Positions 23,731-33,402 of a stretch of DNA of 64,000 nucleotides are shown piece after piece. Below the pieces are notes generated by a model. It saw nothing but the letters and a program-made list of their open reading frames with translations, was not told the origin of the DNA and did not search any database. This DNA is from Reticulascus tulasneorum. Lineage: Eukaryota > Ascomycota > Sordariomycetes > Glomerellales > Reticulascaceae. A program made the translations under genes and the position numbers. Each line of letters begins with the position of its first letter. Position 1 is the first letter of the stretch. The stretch spans positions 3,410,001 to 3,474,000 of the forward strand of contig LSAX01000002.1 of NCBI GenBank assembly GCA_001557505.1. Direction: 5' to 3'.

Positions 23731-25596
23731 TCAGTCATTGAGCACGCTGAATCGTGAATACGCCGCCTTGGCTCCAGCACGACCCTCTTCGGCAACCCTG
23801 CCGCTAACATTCCGCCTTCCATACGCGGACGAGTACTGGCCATCATGGTCATTACCAGATGAAACTTGGCGATTTGCGCCAACAATGATCGGTGGTGTTG
23901 CACACTTGAGTTCACCATACGGTTTCGAGAAGAAGTCGGCCTCTGGCTGTATAGAGCTATTCCTGTTCCGTGACCAGGGTTTGCCCGAAGGCACCGATAA
24001 TTTCTCATCCACTATATCGTTGCTGCCGCTCACACTTCTCTCGTTCATGCTCACCTCAGACAGAGCAGAGTTGCGTTTCGGAACATACGCAATCTTGGAT
24101 ATTGGCCGTGCAGAAGGATTCGAGCGTAGGGGGTTCGGATGTGGGCCATCACCAAGGTCATTCTCAAAATCACTACCAGCCAGGTTGTTCTCATCTTGGT
24201 CGGAGTCGGAGTCTGAGTTTTCGTGCAAATTGTACCGCTGAGTCAACGCCTCGTAAGAGCTGAGGTGACTGTTGCGGTCCTGGGTTGGGCCTGCTCCAGA
24301 ATTCATAGCCCGAGCACGCTGTTGCGTACGTGATATGAGTGAATCTGTCGTACTCCAGGTTTCCGTAAACTTTCCCATTCGCGACTGGCTAATAGGAGGC
24401 GGCCCAGAGGTAGTAGTTGCGCTTGTTGGGATGGAGCCAGTCTCATGAAGAGGAATCTCGATGTAAGAGCCACGGTATGATGAGCGTGACTGGGATATTC
24501 GCTTCAGCTCCTCAGATGTTGCAGAGCTACGTGGAGAGTTGCCGGGCGTGACCTGATATTGCCTACTGGGAAGATCGGCTCGTGAATCTCGGCTGCTATA
24601 CGAGCCCCCGGATCCAGCTCTCGTTCGTAGAAATGGGATCGTCGGGGGTCGTGCGACCTCCTCATATGGAAGGCCGGAACGACGGTGGGCTTCGAGTGGG
24701 GTGGATAAGCGCTTCTCACTTGCAGCGGTACTCGTTGTAGCTACACTAGACTTGTTCTTTTTGTGCTTGATACGCGAGGTAAGATTGGCTTCCAGGGGAT
24801 TCAGATCGGGTGGCATGAGAGAAATCTTTCGGAACATTAAGCCCAGCCAAAGTGAGGTGCACAACGACAAGAAATGCAGGCCGCCAGCACTAATCAGAAG
24901 ATAGTAAATGGCGGGGACGAAAATTTCCACAATGCTCTGGTCCGCGAGACGGGTAGTCCACTCGGCACCCTGATTTCGAGCAGCGAGAGCGCCGAAGGCA
25001 TATAGAGGCATGGTGCAAAGATCGGAAATACCAGCGAAGATTTGGTATGCCGCCGACGAGGCTGGTGTTCGGCCGCCTGCATGGCGCGAGTGATGATAGA
25101 CTCCATACATGCAATGCAGCATCACGACTCCAGGCTATATCAGCTGTTAGCTCTGATACCTCGAACACGACAACTAAGCCTAGACAAACCGTGATTCGCA
25201 TGACCCAGCCAGTCAAAGCGTCGATATGGGTGATCAAGATAAAGAGCACCAATACCCCGACTGCGCCATTCAACTCCAGTACTCGCAGAAACAACTGGAA
25301 TACGCGCATTCCTTTGATCCAGCTTTTGGTTCTTTGACTCATCGGGGAATAGTTGGTCGATCGGTAAGACAGTACCATGTGCGCGCTGCAGTGGAAATTA
25401 GTTCGAAGGAATGGTGCTGTTCCAGGTCAACTTACTCGGGATGCCGATTGAACGAGACCAACGGTCCATCTGGCCTCGATCTGGGAGGTTTTGGCTCATA
25501 GCTGGCACGAGTGACGGCCTTGGGATCAAAGCTCGATCCTGGGAATCTGGAGTCCGGTTTACCTGGCTCGTAAAGGAAAGGCTGCTGTGCACCCAT
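23731..25596 (-). CDS. Four-span fungal membrane protein with long Ser-rich cytosolic tail, function unknown
   Basis: Three exons, complement(23731..25134, 25190..25385, 25436..25596), give 586 residues. Residues 1-80 are hydrophilic (MGAQQPFLYEP, DPKAVTRASYEPKP). About 85-260 has four hydrophobic segments, including VLELNGAVGVLVLFILI and FVPAIYYLLISAGGLHFLSL. After the fourth comes the juxtamembrane block FRKISLMPPDLNPLE with a basic KHKKNK patch. The remaining 300 residues are Ser-, Arg- and Asp-rich and probably disordered, with many phosphorylation-like SR and SP sites. The layout recalls the conserved membrane proteins of Pezizomycotina with MARVEL/Sur7-like four-helix topology, but I do not recognise a characterised homologue. 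Its stop is 267 bp from that of pms1, with the two genes convergent. Confidence 0.75.
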
Positions 25597-26349
25597 TGTT
25601 TTTACTCAGACTTTCGTCGAGGTAGAGCAGGTTGAAAGGTTGGTGAGGGTGCTATATTTGATTGGAATGCTCTCTTATTAATGCCCAGGATGAGGAAGAA
25701 AAATGTCGTAATTAATCATTCTGGTGGATGTGGGGAAGAAAGCCATTAGGAGGTGATGTTAGGAGGGGGAGTTCATGTTTGGTAACCACAGCAACACCAA
25801 GTTTCCACCATTTAATGCTATGGAGCTGGCACCTAGCTGAGAGCTCCTCCTCGCGGCCCACACAAGCTCCAGTCCATTCCTCCTGTACATGCAAAGCGGT
25901 TAGCGCCATTAGGGGTACGAAGGTACGTGGAGGGATCTAGGTCCCGAATATTTTACCCGCCACCAAACAGACGTACAGACATGAAGAAGGTGGAAATGCA
26001 GCCACTCAACGCTTCTCAAAAGGCTCGATTGTTAGATGCTTGCTTTTGGTTACATTTGAAGATTTGCCCTGCAACAAATTTACACTTAGTTACAGCCTGT
26101 ATTGTTCTGAAGTGGTCCAGATCCCTAAGTACCTGCCCAAGTTCCAGCCGGGACATCGCCATACACTCACGGCTCGAATTACGAGGCTAATTCCGACAAA
26201 CTTGACCTTTGCAGAGATCAAGGAGGTTTGCTACGAAAAGATAACCCCCAGGAAACGGATTTCCTTTAGATAGTCGGCACTTTGACTGTGACTGCTGTCT
26301 CTCTTATCTCGTTTACGCCTCCAGCCATGCCATATAGCTCTTTGCCGCC
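25597..26349. other. Divergent promoter region, membrane protein and arh1
   Basis: This is 753 bp with no supported gene. Short open frames on the plus strand (about 25,930-26,275) have no domain and no good start. It probably holds both promoters. Confidence 0.45.
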
Positions 26350-28037
26350 ATGAATCCGCTGAATCACCAGCCTTGGATCCGCTCCACGAGGAGAGCAGCC
26401 GTAAAGTCGCCGGTAATTTTCATTACCAGGCTAGCCTTTCAGATGAGCACTTCTGCCAACCCAACACCTGCACGCCACCATGATACACCATTTCGTATGG
26501 CAGTAGTTGGTTCCGGGCCTGCCGGCTTCTACACTGCATACCGAGTTATGTCCCGGCTTCCAGAAGCCAGAGTTGACATGTACGAGTCTCTGCCGGTTCC
26601 GTTCGGGCTTGTCAGATTCGGCGTCGCGCCCGATCATCCGGAGGTGAAGGTAGGAGGGCCGCCTACAGGTTGTTGGACTTCTCCCAACTAACTTTCAGGC
26701 AGAACTGTCAGGATAAATTTGAAGAAGTCGCCAGTTCTGCGAACTTCACATTTATTGGGAACACATCGGTTGGCCAGGGCGGAAGCCACCAGAATGGCTG
26801 CCATGTTGATCTCTCTACCATCTTACGGCATTATGATGCCGTCGTTTTGGCGTACGGAGCATCCAAAGACAAGGTGCTCGGCGTTCCGGGCGAATCTTCG
26901 CTTCAGGGAATATACTCCGCACGGCAGTTTGTCGGCTGGTATAATGGCCTCCCAGAATACGCAGACCTTGCTCCGGATCTTACAAAGGGGGATGAGGCGG
27001 TCATTATCGGACAAGGCAACGTTGCTCTAGACGTCGCTAGGATATTATTGGAAAACGTCGATAATCTACGAAAGACAGATATCACAGAGGAAGCCCTGGC
27101 TCACCTATCGAAGAGTCGCGTAAGAAGAGTGCATGTTGTTGGGAGAAGAGGGCCAATGCAGGTAACTAACTCCTGTGAAGCACGCGAGAGGTGTCTTGCT
27201 GATAAAGTGATGGCCCAGGCCGCATTCACCATCAAGGAGGTCAGGGAACTGATGAAGCTGCCTCACGTAGGCTTTCACCCGGTTGACGAGTTGCTTATTC
27301 CGCCCGACCTCAAGACCTTGCCCAGGCCTGCAAGACGACTAATGGAGGTAGTGGCCAAGGGATCCCAGTTCCAAGCTCTAGAAACTCCTAAATCATGGTC
27401 GCTCGACTTCTGTCTCTCGCCAAGGGAGTTTCTACCTTCGTCGACTGCACCCGCTGAAGTCGGACGCACAGTATTCGAACGCACTGACTTGCCGGACCCA
27501 TTCCACCCAACTATACAGCCACAGCTGACGGGCAGGACCGCGACACTGGCTTCATCTTTAGTCTTTCGCTCGATTGGTTACCAGTCTGTCGCTCTCGCGG
27601 GATTCAAGGAAGCTGGGATCTTGTTTGATGATCGCCGCGGCATCGTCATGAATGACGGACTGGGTCGGGTTATGCGAGTGCTGGAGAGTGGCAACAATAG
27701 TCAACTTAGCTCAAGTCACTTCCGAGGATTATTTTGCGCTGGCTGGGTAAAGAGAGGCCCGACAGGAGTGATTGCCTCCACAATGGAGGATTCGTTTGCC
27801 ACGGGGGATTCCGTCGTTCAGGATTGGCTCTCTGGCCAACCATTCCTCGAGGATCCCAGCCATACTCGTCGTGCTGGCTGGGAAGGGGTGAGTAAAGAGA
27901 CCAATAACTGGAAGAACGTGGTACACTGGGATGATTGGCATAAGATTGACAGAGCCGAGAGAGAAAGAGGTCGCGGGAGCGGCAAAGAGCGGGAGAAATT
28001 CACGAATATTGAGGACATGTTGGCTGTCATCATCTAA
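26350..28037 (+). CDS. arh1: NADPH:adrenodoxin oxidoreductase, mitochondrial (Arh1)
   Basis: Three exons, 26350..26649, 26703..27161 and 27219..28037, give 525 residues. A basic, Ser/Thr-rich presequence (about 1-45) precedes the FAD-binding motif [13 protein letters not shown] and the block [17 protein letters not shown], joined across intron 1. NADPH-binding VVGRRGPMQ is followed by [11 protein letters not shown] across intron 2. The C-terminal half has [18 protein letters not shown] and ends [11 protein letters not shown]. Intron 2 (57 bp) has no stop and is a multiple of three, so a naive reading adds 19 wrong residues in the middle of the NADPH domain. Arh1 passes electrons from NADPH to mitochondrial ferredoxin (Yah1) for iron-sulfur cluster and heme A synthesis. 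It is convergent with ETF alpha, 41 bp apart. Confidence 0.93.
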
Positions 28038-28078
28038 GATATATCCTGTATAACATGTATGCTGGCGTGCGTTATCGA

Positions 28079-29184
28079 CTATGATGATTGTTTCAGCTTT
28101 TCTGTCAATTCCGGGACCTTGTCAAACAAGTCACCGACAAGCCCTACGTCTGCGACCTGGAAAATGGGGGCGTCACCGTCTTTGTTGATGGCAGCAATAA
28201 CCTTGCTGTCTTTCATCCCCGCCAGATGTTGAATTGCACCCGAGATACCGATAGCCATGTAAAGTTGCGGTGCAACGACCTTGCCAGTCTGTCCCACTTG
28301 GAGACTGTTGTCTGCATAGCCACTATCCACTGCAGCCCTGGACGCGCCGACAGCAGCCCCCAGCGAATCTGCCAGCGGAAGCATTATTTTGTCAAACTCC
28401 TCCTTTGACTTTAGGCCCCTTCCTCCAGATACAACCTTGCTCGCGGTTGCTAAATCGGGTCGGTCAGACTTCGCAAGGTCCTCGGATACCCATTCGGTGG
28501 AAGAATCAGCCTTAGAGTCGACCCCTTCCTCTATTGCTCCGGAGCCCCCTTGCACCTCGGCGGCAGGGAACGCTGTTCCGCGGATTGTGATGATTTTGAT
28601 AGGGTCTAATGACTCGACTGTCGCAATCGCGTTGCCAGCGTAAATCGGACGGACGAATGTGCTTTCGCCCTCAATCGATACTATATCGGAAATTTGTTGT
28701 GAGTCCAGTAAAGCAGCCACCCTCGGCATGAGATTCTTTCCAAACGCCGTATGTCCTGCTATGACATGTGTATAGCCTCCCTTCTTAATGTTTTCAACTA
28801 ATAGCGGGGCAAAGTTCTCGGGCAAACCCTACAGTCAAGGTGTTAACAGTAGAACTGGAATGTCCACGCAATTGGTAGGGGAAACCAGACCTTGTCGTAT
28901 GCTCCATTGTCTACCACAATAACCTTCTCAACACCTTCGACCTTGGCGGCTTCCTCCGCTACTCTTCTTACATTGCTTCCAGCTACAAACCCATGTATTG
29001 AACCACCTAACTTCTTCGCCGCCGAGATCGCGCTTAGAGAACCATGGTTGAGTTGCCCATCTCTCTGTTCCAGAATAGCTAGGGTCGACAACAGGTTGCA
29101 TCTACCTGAACCTACGATGTGAGCGCTTTGTCGCAAAGTGCATGTAGGACCGCCGAAGACTATTCTTCGAGTGATAGAGAGCAT
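28079..29184 (-). CDS. Electron transfer flavoprotein alpha subunit, mitochondrial
   Basis: Two exons, complement(28079..28828, 28891..29184), give 347 residues. An N-terminal mitochondrial-type leader (about 1-32, Arg/Ser-rich, no acidic residues) precedes STLAILEQRDGQLNHGSLSA, the ETF alpha domain I. The C-terminal FAD-binding domain has SGGRGLKSKEEF, GQTGKVVAPQLYMAIGISGA and the end block ADVGLVGDLFDKVPEL. With ETF beta it takes electrons from acyl-CoA dehydrogenases and passes them to ETF-ubiquinone oxidoreductase. The intron is 62 bp with a weak donor, GTCTGG, but the frame and homology support it. The promoter carries a CCTCGG word 154 bp upstream, listed separately. Confidence 0.93.
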
Positions 29185-29337
29185 TGTGGAGATGGCAGAG
29201 GCTCCAAAAGGGGTTTCGCCTCAAAACCTTTGGAAAAAGTGTTACACGAGATAGTTGTAAATTCGAAGTCGAGAAGCTTGGAATTGAGATTGCGTAATAT
29301 CCAATTCAGGTGCACGACTTGCACGGCTGGACGCGGG

Positions 29338-29343
29338 CCGAGG
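29338..29343 (-). promoter_or_regulatory. CCTCGG word (FarA/FarB-type) upstream of ETF alpha
   Basis: CCTCGG on the minus strand lies 154 bp upstream of the ETF alpha start. In Aspergillus this six-base core binds the fatty-acid regulators FarA and FarB. A second copy is found before the carnitine acetyltransferase gene. Six-mers are common, so support is weak. Confidence 0.3.
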
Positions 29344-29454
29344 TAGTGCACTTTGAGGGGGGTTTGCACACCTTATCGTGCTCTGGATGTTGGTTCTGAA
29401 ATCGAGCTTCCGCTGGTGCTGTCCCCGTTAGCGATCGGAGCTGTCCACTCCCAG

Positions 29455-29541
29455 CAGGGGTAACAAATACACCAGACACTCTTCAACATTTAAGGTGTGG
29501 AATTGGGCACAAGTGTGTCTGGTGTAATTTTTTTACCCCTG
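29455..29541. repeat. Foldback element with 29-31 bp inverted arms
   Basis: The left arm (29,455-29,483) starts CAGGGGTAAC and contains TACACCAGACAC. The right arm (29,511-29,541), read in reverse complement, starts CAGGGGTAAA and contains TACACCAGACAC. The arms differ by two substitutions and a two-base gap, with a 27-base loop. CAGGGG...CCCCTG ends are seen in hAT-type terminal repeats, but the 8 bp flanks are not duplicated. It may be a miniature transposon relic or a structured regulatory hairpin. Confidence 0.7.
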
Positions 29542-30032
29542 TTGAACTCCTCCTAATTAACTGCATAGAACGTGAGCTCCTTCATTATAGGTACCTTAGG
29601 CAATAGTTCGCAGTTCACAGCGATACTACATAGTATGTACATGGTACATTTAATCTAAGGTAGTTGGATATTTTCGGAGTCGGTTGCTCTTGATTACATA
29701 ATTTAAACCACGTGATACGTTCGCTTGTTTGGACTGCCCGGCCCACCTCTCCAGGGGAAGCGAGATCCTACCTTATACGTACTGACAAGTTTCGCGCCAA
29801 AATTTCTCCAAACGCGACCCTTCATCATCAAACTGTCATCGACAGTTGCGCCATCCAAGCCTGACCCTCCCGAACTCGTGCTCGGAAATATCTGGATGAG
29901 CAAGCGCGCATCAACTTCCGCGACGAATAACGCTCTATCATTGTCATTGCGCCCTGCGCGGCTAGAACTGCATTGCACCTTTTGTTTGTAGCCTAGGTCG
30001 CTCTTCCCCCGTGCCTACCACTCTCAGCCGAT

Positions 30033-32280
30033 ATGGACGACAACTCGACTTACGGGTCTCCTGCGCACGCCACTTCCCCAAGCAGCAATCCGATACTGGC
30101 GCAGCCTCCTTTACAGCCTGACCCAATCTTGCCCATTGGCCTAACATCCGAAGGTAGTAAAGTCCCAACCCAGCTATCCCTTCCACTCCTGGAACTATCA
30201 GCATCTGACCAGAAGGGCTGTATAGATGTACAAATGGCAGAAGTTTCAACTAGTGAGCCGACCATCAAGCAGGACAGTGCTACACCAGCGCCGGGAACGA
30301 CTTCTGATAACCCACTCGACGCCCCTGATGGCCCCCCTGCCGAGACAACTACAACACGCGAAGATGAGGAGATGGGGGAATCTCGCGCCGATGCGAATGA
30401 AGGACAGCACGCGCTGAAAGGCGCCGAAGATTTCGCGGTTGGCAACGAGGTGGACGGTCAAGATGCAAAGACCAAGGAGACGTTAGAGTCCGCGGCTCGC
30501 GAGCACCTCATATCGCAAACGCACGCTATTGTCCTACCAAGTTATAGCACCTGGTTCGACATGAACACCATTCATGACATCGAACGAAAGGCGATGGCAG
30601 AATTTTTCAACAGCCGAAATCGAAGCAAGACACCGGCTGTATACAAGGACTATCGCGACTTCATGATCAACACCTATCGTTTAAATCCGGTTGAGTATCT
30701 CACAGTCACAGCATGCCGTCGCAACTTGGCCGGGGACGTTTGCGCTATCATGCGAGTACATGCGTTTCTAGAGCAGTGGGGTCTCATCAACTACCAGGTA
30801 CCAAAGTCGCCCCGTTGTTGGAATGTATCAGTGACATCTAACATCTACCTAGGTTGACGCAGAGCAGCGACCGTCTCATGTCGGCCCACCGTTTACGGGC
30901 CATTTTAAAATAATTTGTGACACCCCTCGAGGACTGCAGCCTTGGCAGCCTTCTGCAGAGACTGTCGTCTCAGCTGGACAAAAGACTGCCGACACCGATA
31001 AGAAGGCCATTGCAGGCCCAGTTGCCAAGGGAGATCTGAATCTGGAGATTGGTCGAAACATTTACGAAGCTAACGCGAAGGCTACTAAGCTCAACAAAAC
31101 TGAAACCAAGACAAACGGCGAAGCACCCACTACCAATGGCGTCTCCAGCGCCGCCGCTGACGAAGTGACCAAGACCCCTGTCGTTAAAGTGAATTGTCAC
31201 ACGTGCGGTATCGATTGCACTAGGGTGTACTACCATAGCTCACAAGTCGACCCTAACTCCAAGGCCAAATACGATGTTTGCCCCAGCTGCTATCTCGAAG
31301 GTCATCTGCCCGGAAACCAGTCGAACTCACAGTATAGTCGCATGGAGAACCCAATGTACACGACGGTCCTGGACCGGGATGCCCCGTGGACGGACGCCGA
31401 AGTTTTGCGGCTATTAGAAGGCCTGGAGCGATTCGACGATGATTGGAGTGAGATTGCGGATCATGTTGGTACTCGCACCCGGGAGGAGTGCGTTTTGCAG
31501 TTCCTTCAGCTGGATATCGAAGACAAATATCTCGACTCCGAGCTTCCAGTCAACGCACCAACTGGCCTTGCGCTGCTTGGCAGCCAAGGCGGTCACCTAC
31601 CTTTCAGCCAGGCTGATAACCCAGTCATGTCTGTTGTGGGATTTCTCGCCAGCCTGGCGGATCCAGCCAGCACAGCAGCCGCAGCCAGCAAGTCTGCCGA
31701 TGAGCTGAAACGGAAGCTTCGCATTCGGCTGGAAGGCGACAGCCACGGTGACGCCATCACGGCAAATGGAAAAGGCAAGGAGAGGGACGGGGACTCGATG
31801 GAGATCGACATCCGACAGGAGACGAGTACGACAACAACCACCACAACTACGACGACATCCAAATCCTCAGCGCTCGCAAGCATTCCACTTGCTTCGATAG
31901 GCGGGCGGGCGGCAGTTTTTGCCTCCCATGAAGAACGAGAGATGACTAGGCTTGTGTCAGCGGCAGCCAACGTGAGCCTGCAGAAATTGGAGCTCAAGCT
32001 GAAATACTTCAACGAGATGGAAGCAATCATGCAAGCCGAACGCCGGGAGCTCGAACGAGGGCGTCAGCAGCTATTCCTAGATCGCCTCACATTCAAGCGC
32101 AGGGTGCGAGAAGTGCAGGATGCACTTCAGACAGCAGCGATGACGGGAGGCGACCAGGGACTGAAGATGGCACAGGATGCGATGAGCGAGGGCGAACGAC
32201 TCAGCTTCCAGGCTGCGCCAGGTGTCAATGTGGTCCAACCACTCAGCAGTGAGGGTCAGATTAAGAGCTACGAGGCGTAA
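30033..32280 (+). CDS. SWI/SNF-RSC chromatin remodelling subunit (SWI3/RSC8 type, SWIRM-ZZ-SANT)
   Basis: Two exons, 30033..30797 and 30853..32280, give 730 residues. A low-complexity acidic N-terminus (about 1-155) leads into a SWIRM domain (about 160-262, with PSYSTWFD and [12 protein letters not shown]), split by the 55 bp intron. Then come a ZZ-type zinc finger starting CHTCGIDC (about 370), a SANT domain (about 432-482, [16 protein letters not shown]), and a Leu/Glu-rich helical region (about 620-690) for dimerisation. The block [22 protein letters not shown] resembles RSC8-type proteins more than Swi3, so it may be the subunit shared by SWI/SNF and RSC, like fission-yeast Ssr2. It scaffolds the ATPase in the nucleus. 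A Thr run (ACN codons, near 31,827-31,857) is a codon-level repeat. Confidence 0.9.
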
Positions 32281-33402
32281 AGGGGCTTGATAAGCGTCAG
32301 GCTGGTTCTGTTTGGCAGAATGGGTTTACTTTTGATTTTGTACACTTCTTTTTCTCTCTCTGTCTCACACTCATCACCCAGGCACGTACGCTATTAGGAA
32401 GTTTTGGAGGAAAGGAATGATGGGGTTCATTTGATCAGGGCGTCTGCGCGTGGGCGGGGGGGTTCTCAATTACCCCTGATCTTGTTATTACGGGTTTGGC
32501 GACTTGTCGCTCTGTTAGAGTAAACTACCGCTGCTGCTACTACTACTTGTCAAAAAAAAAAAACCGGCTACTGTATTATCTATTTACCCATCTTACCCAT
32601 GGCGTTTGCTATTGTCCCATGTTGAGCGGCTGCCCGTTGCAGCAAAAAGACCCAGAGATTTAAAGCAGCTCCTTTTTCCTTACAAGTCTGTAGTATATTA
32701 TTACTTGGAGAGCAGGCTGGCTACCTTCGTGGTCATGAGACACCATATCACTTTTTGGGGGGGGTTTTTTTTTTTTTTGGAATTGGTCAGTTGTTTAACA
32801 GGTCCCGGATCCATAGGTCGGAACGTGTGTACGGTAATAAGTGCCTTAGGCTGGAGAACCAAATTCCAGCCAGCCCTCGGATGAGTGTAAATCTGAACCT
32901 TTGTGTCTAGTATGCAAGAATAAGTCGGCTGACGCTGGGTCAAACTTCGGGGTCAAGGGTTCCAGGGGAGGTGGGATTAACCTCGGCTCGAGGCTTTTTT
33001 GCCAGCAGCAGCAGCCGACCTGAGGGGGCGCATCTCGGACAACCGCGACATGCAACCACACCAGCACCAGCAGCGAGCAAGTCCAGACAGAACAGCTTGC
33101 GGCCGACGAACCACGACATACAGCACTCTCAAAAATAACCGGCCAAACTCGGCCCAGGCGCGGTACTGTCTATCCACCAGAACACATCGTTAAAACGGTT
33201 GTACCTACCAAACCTAGGTATTGGATTCATGATCGCAGGCTTGTGAAAAGGGTCCATCGACCTCTGCCACACACACAATACTCACTTTCTTTCTCCCTCT
33301 CTATCTTTCGCCTTGCTCGCTCCCCTGCCCTGCTTTTCAACGGCACCTATTATAAGTTGCCTCGTCTCCACCACATCCAAGCGCATTTACGACGCATTGG
33401 AT
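32281..33402. other. Intergenic region between SWI3/RSC8 and carnitine acetyltransferase
   Basis: This is 1.1 kb with no supported gene. It holds homopolymer runs (12 A near 32,551; G8T14-type run near 32,757-32,780) and TACCTA/TAGGTA words near 33,204-33,220. It includes the 3' end of the SWI3-like gene and the promoter of the next gene. Confidence 0.5.
32981..32986 (+). promoter_or_regulatory. CCTCGG word (FarA/FarB-type) upstream of carnitine acetyltransferase
   Basis: CCTCGG lies about 417 bp upstream of the carnitine acetyltransferase start. In Aspergillus nidulans the acetyl-carnitine shuttle gene acuJ is fatty-acid regulated, and CCTCGG is the FarA/FarB core. The match is short, and its function here is inference. 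Confidence 0.3.

Larger units (their letters stand above)
29185..30032. other. Divergent promoter region, ETF alpha and SWI3/RSC8
   Basis: This is 848 bp with no supported gene. It contains a foldback element at 29,455-29,541, listed separately, and TACCTTAGG-type words near 29,590. Open frames here are short. Confidence 0.5.

Noticed and set aside
26650..26702. Alternative acceptor four bases earlier in the first arh1 intron
   Set aside because: The earlier CAG shifts the frame and loses the conserved PEVKNCQDKF joint.
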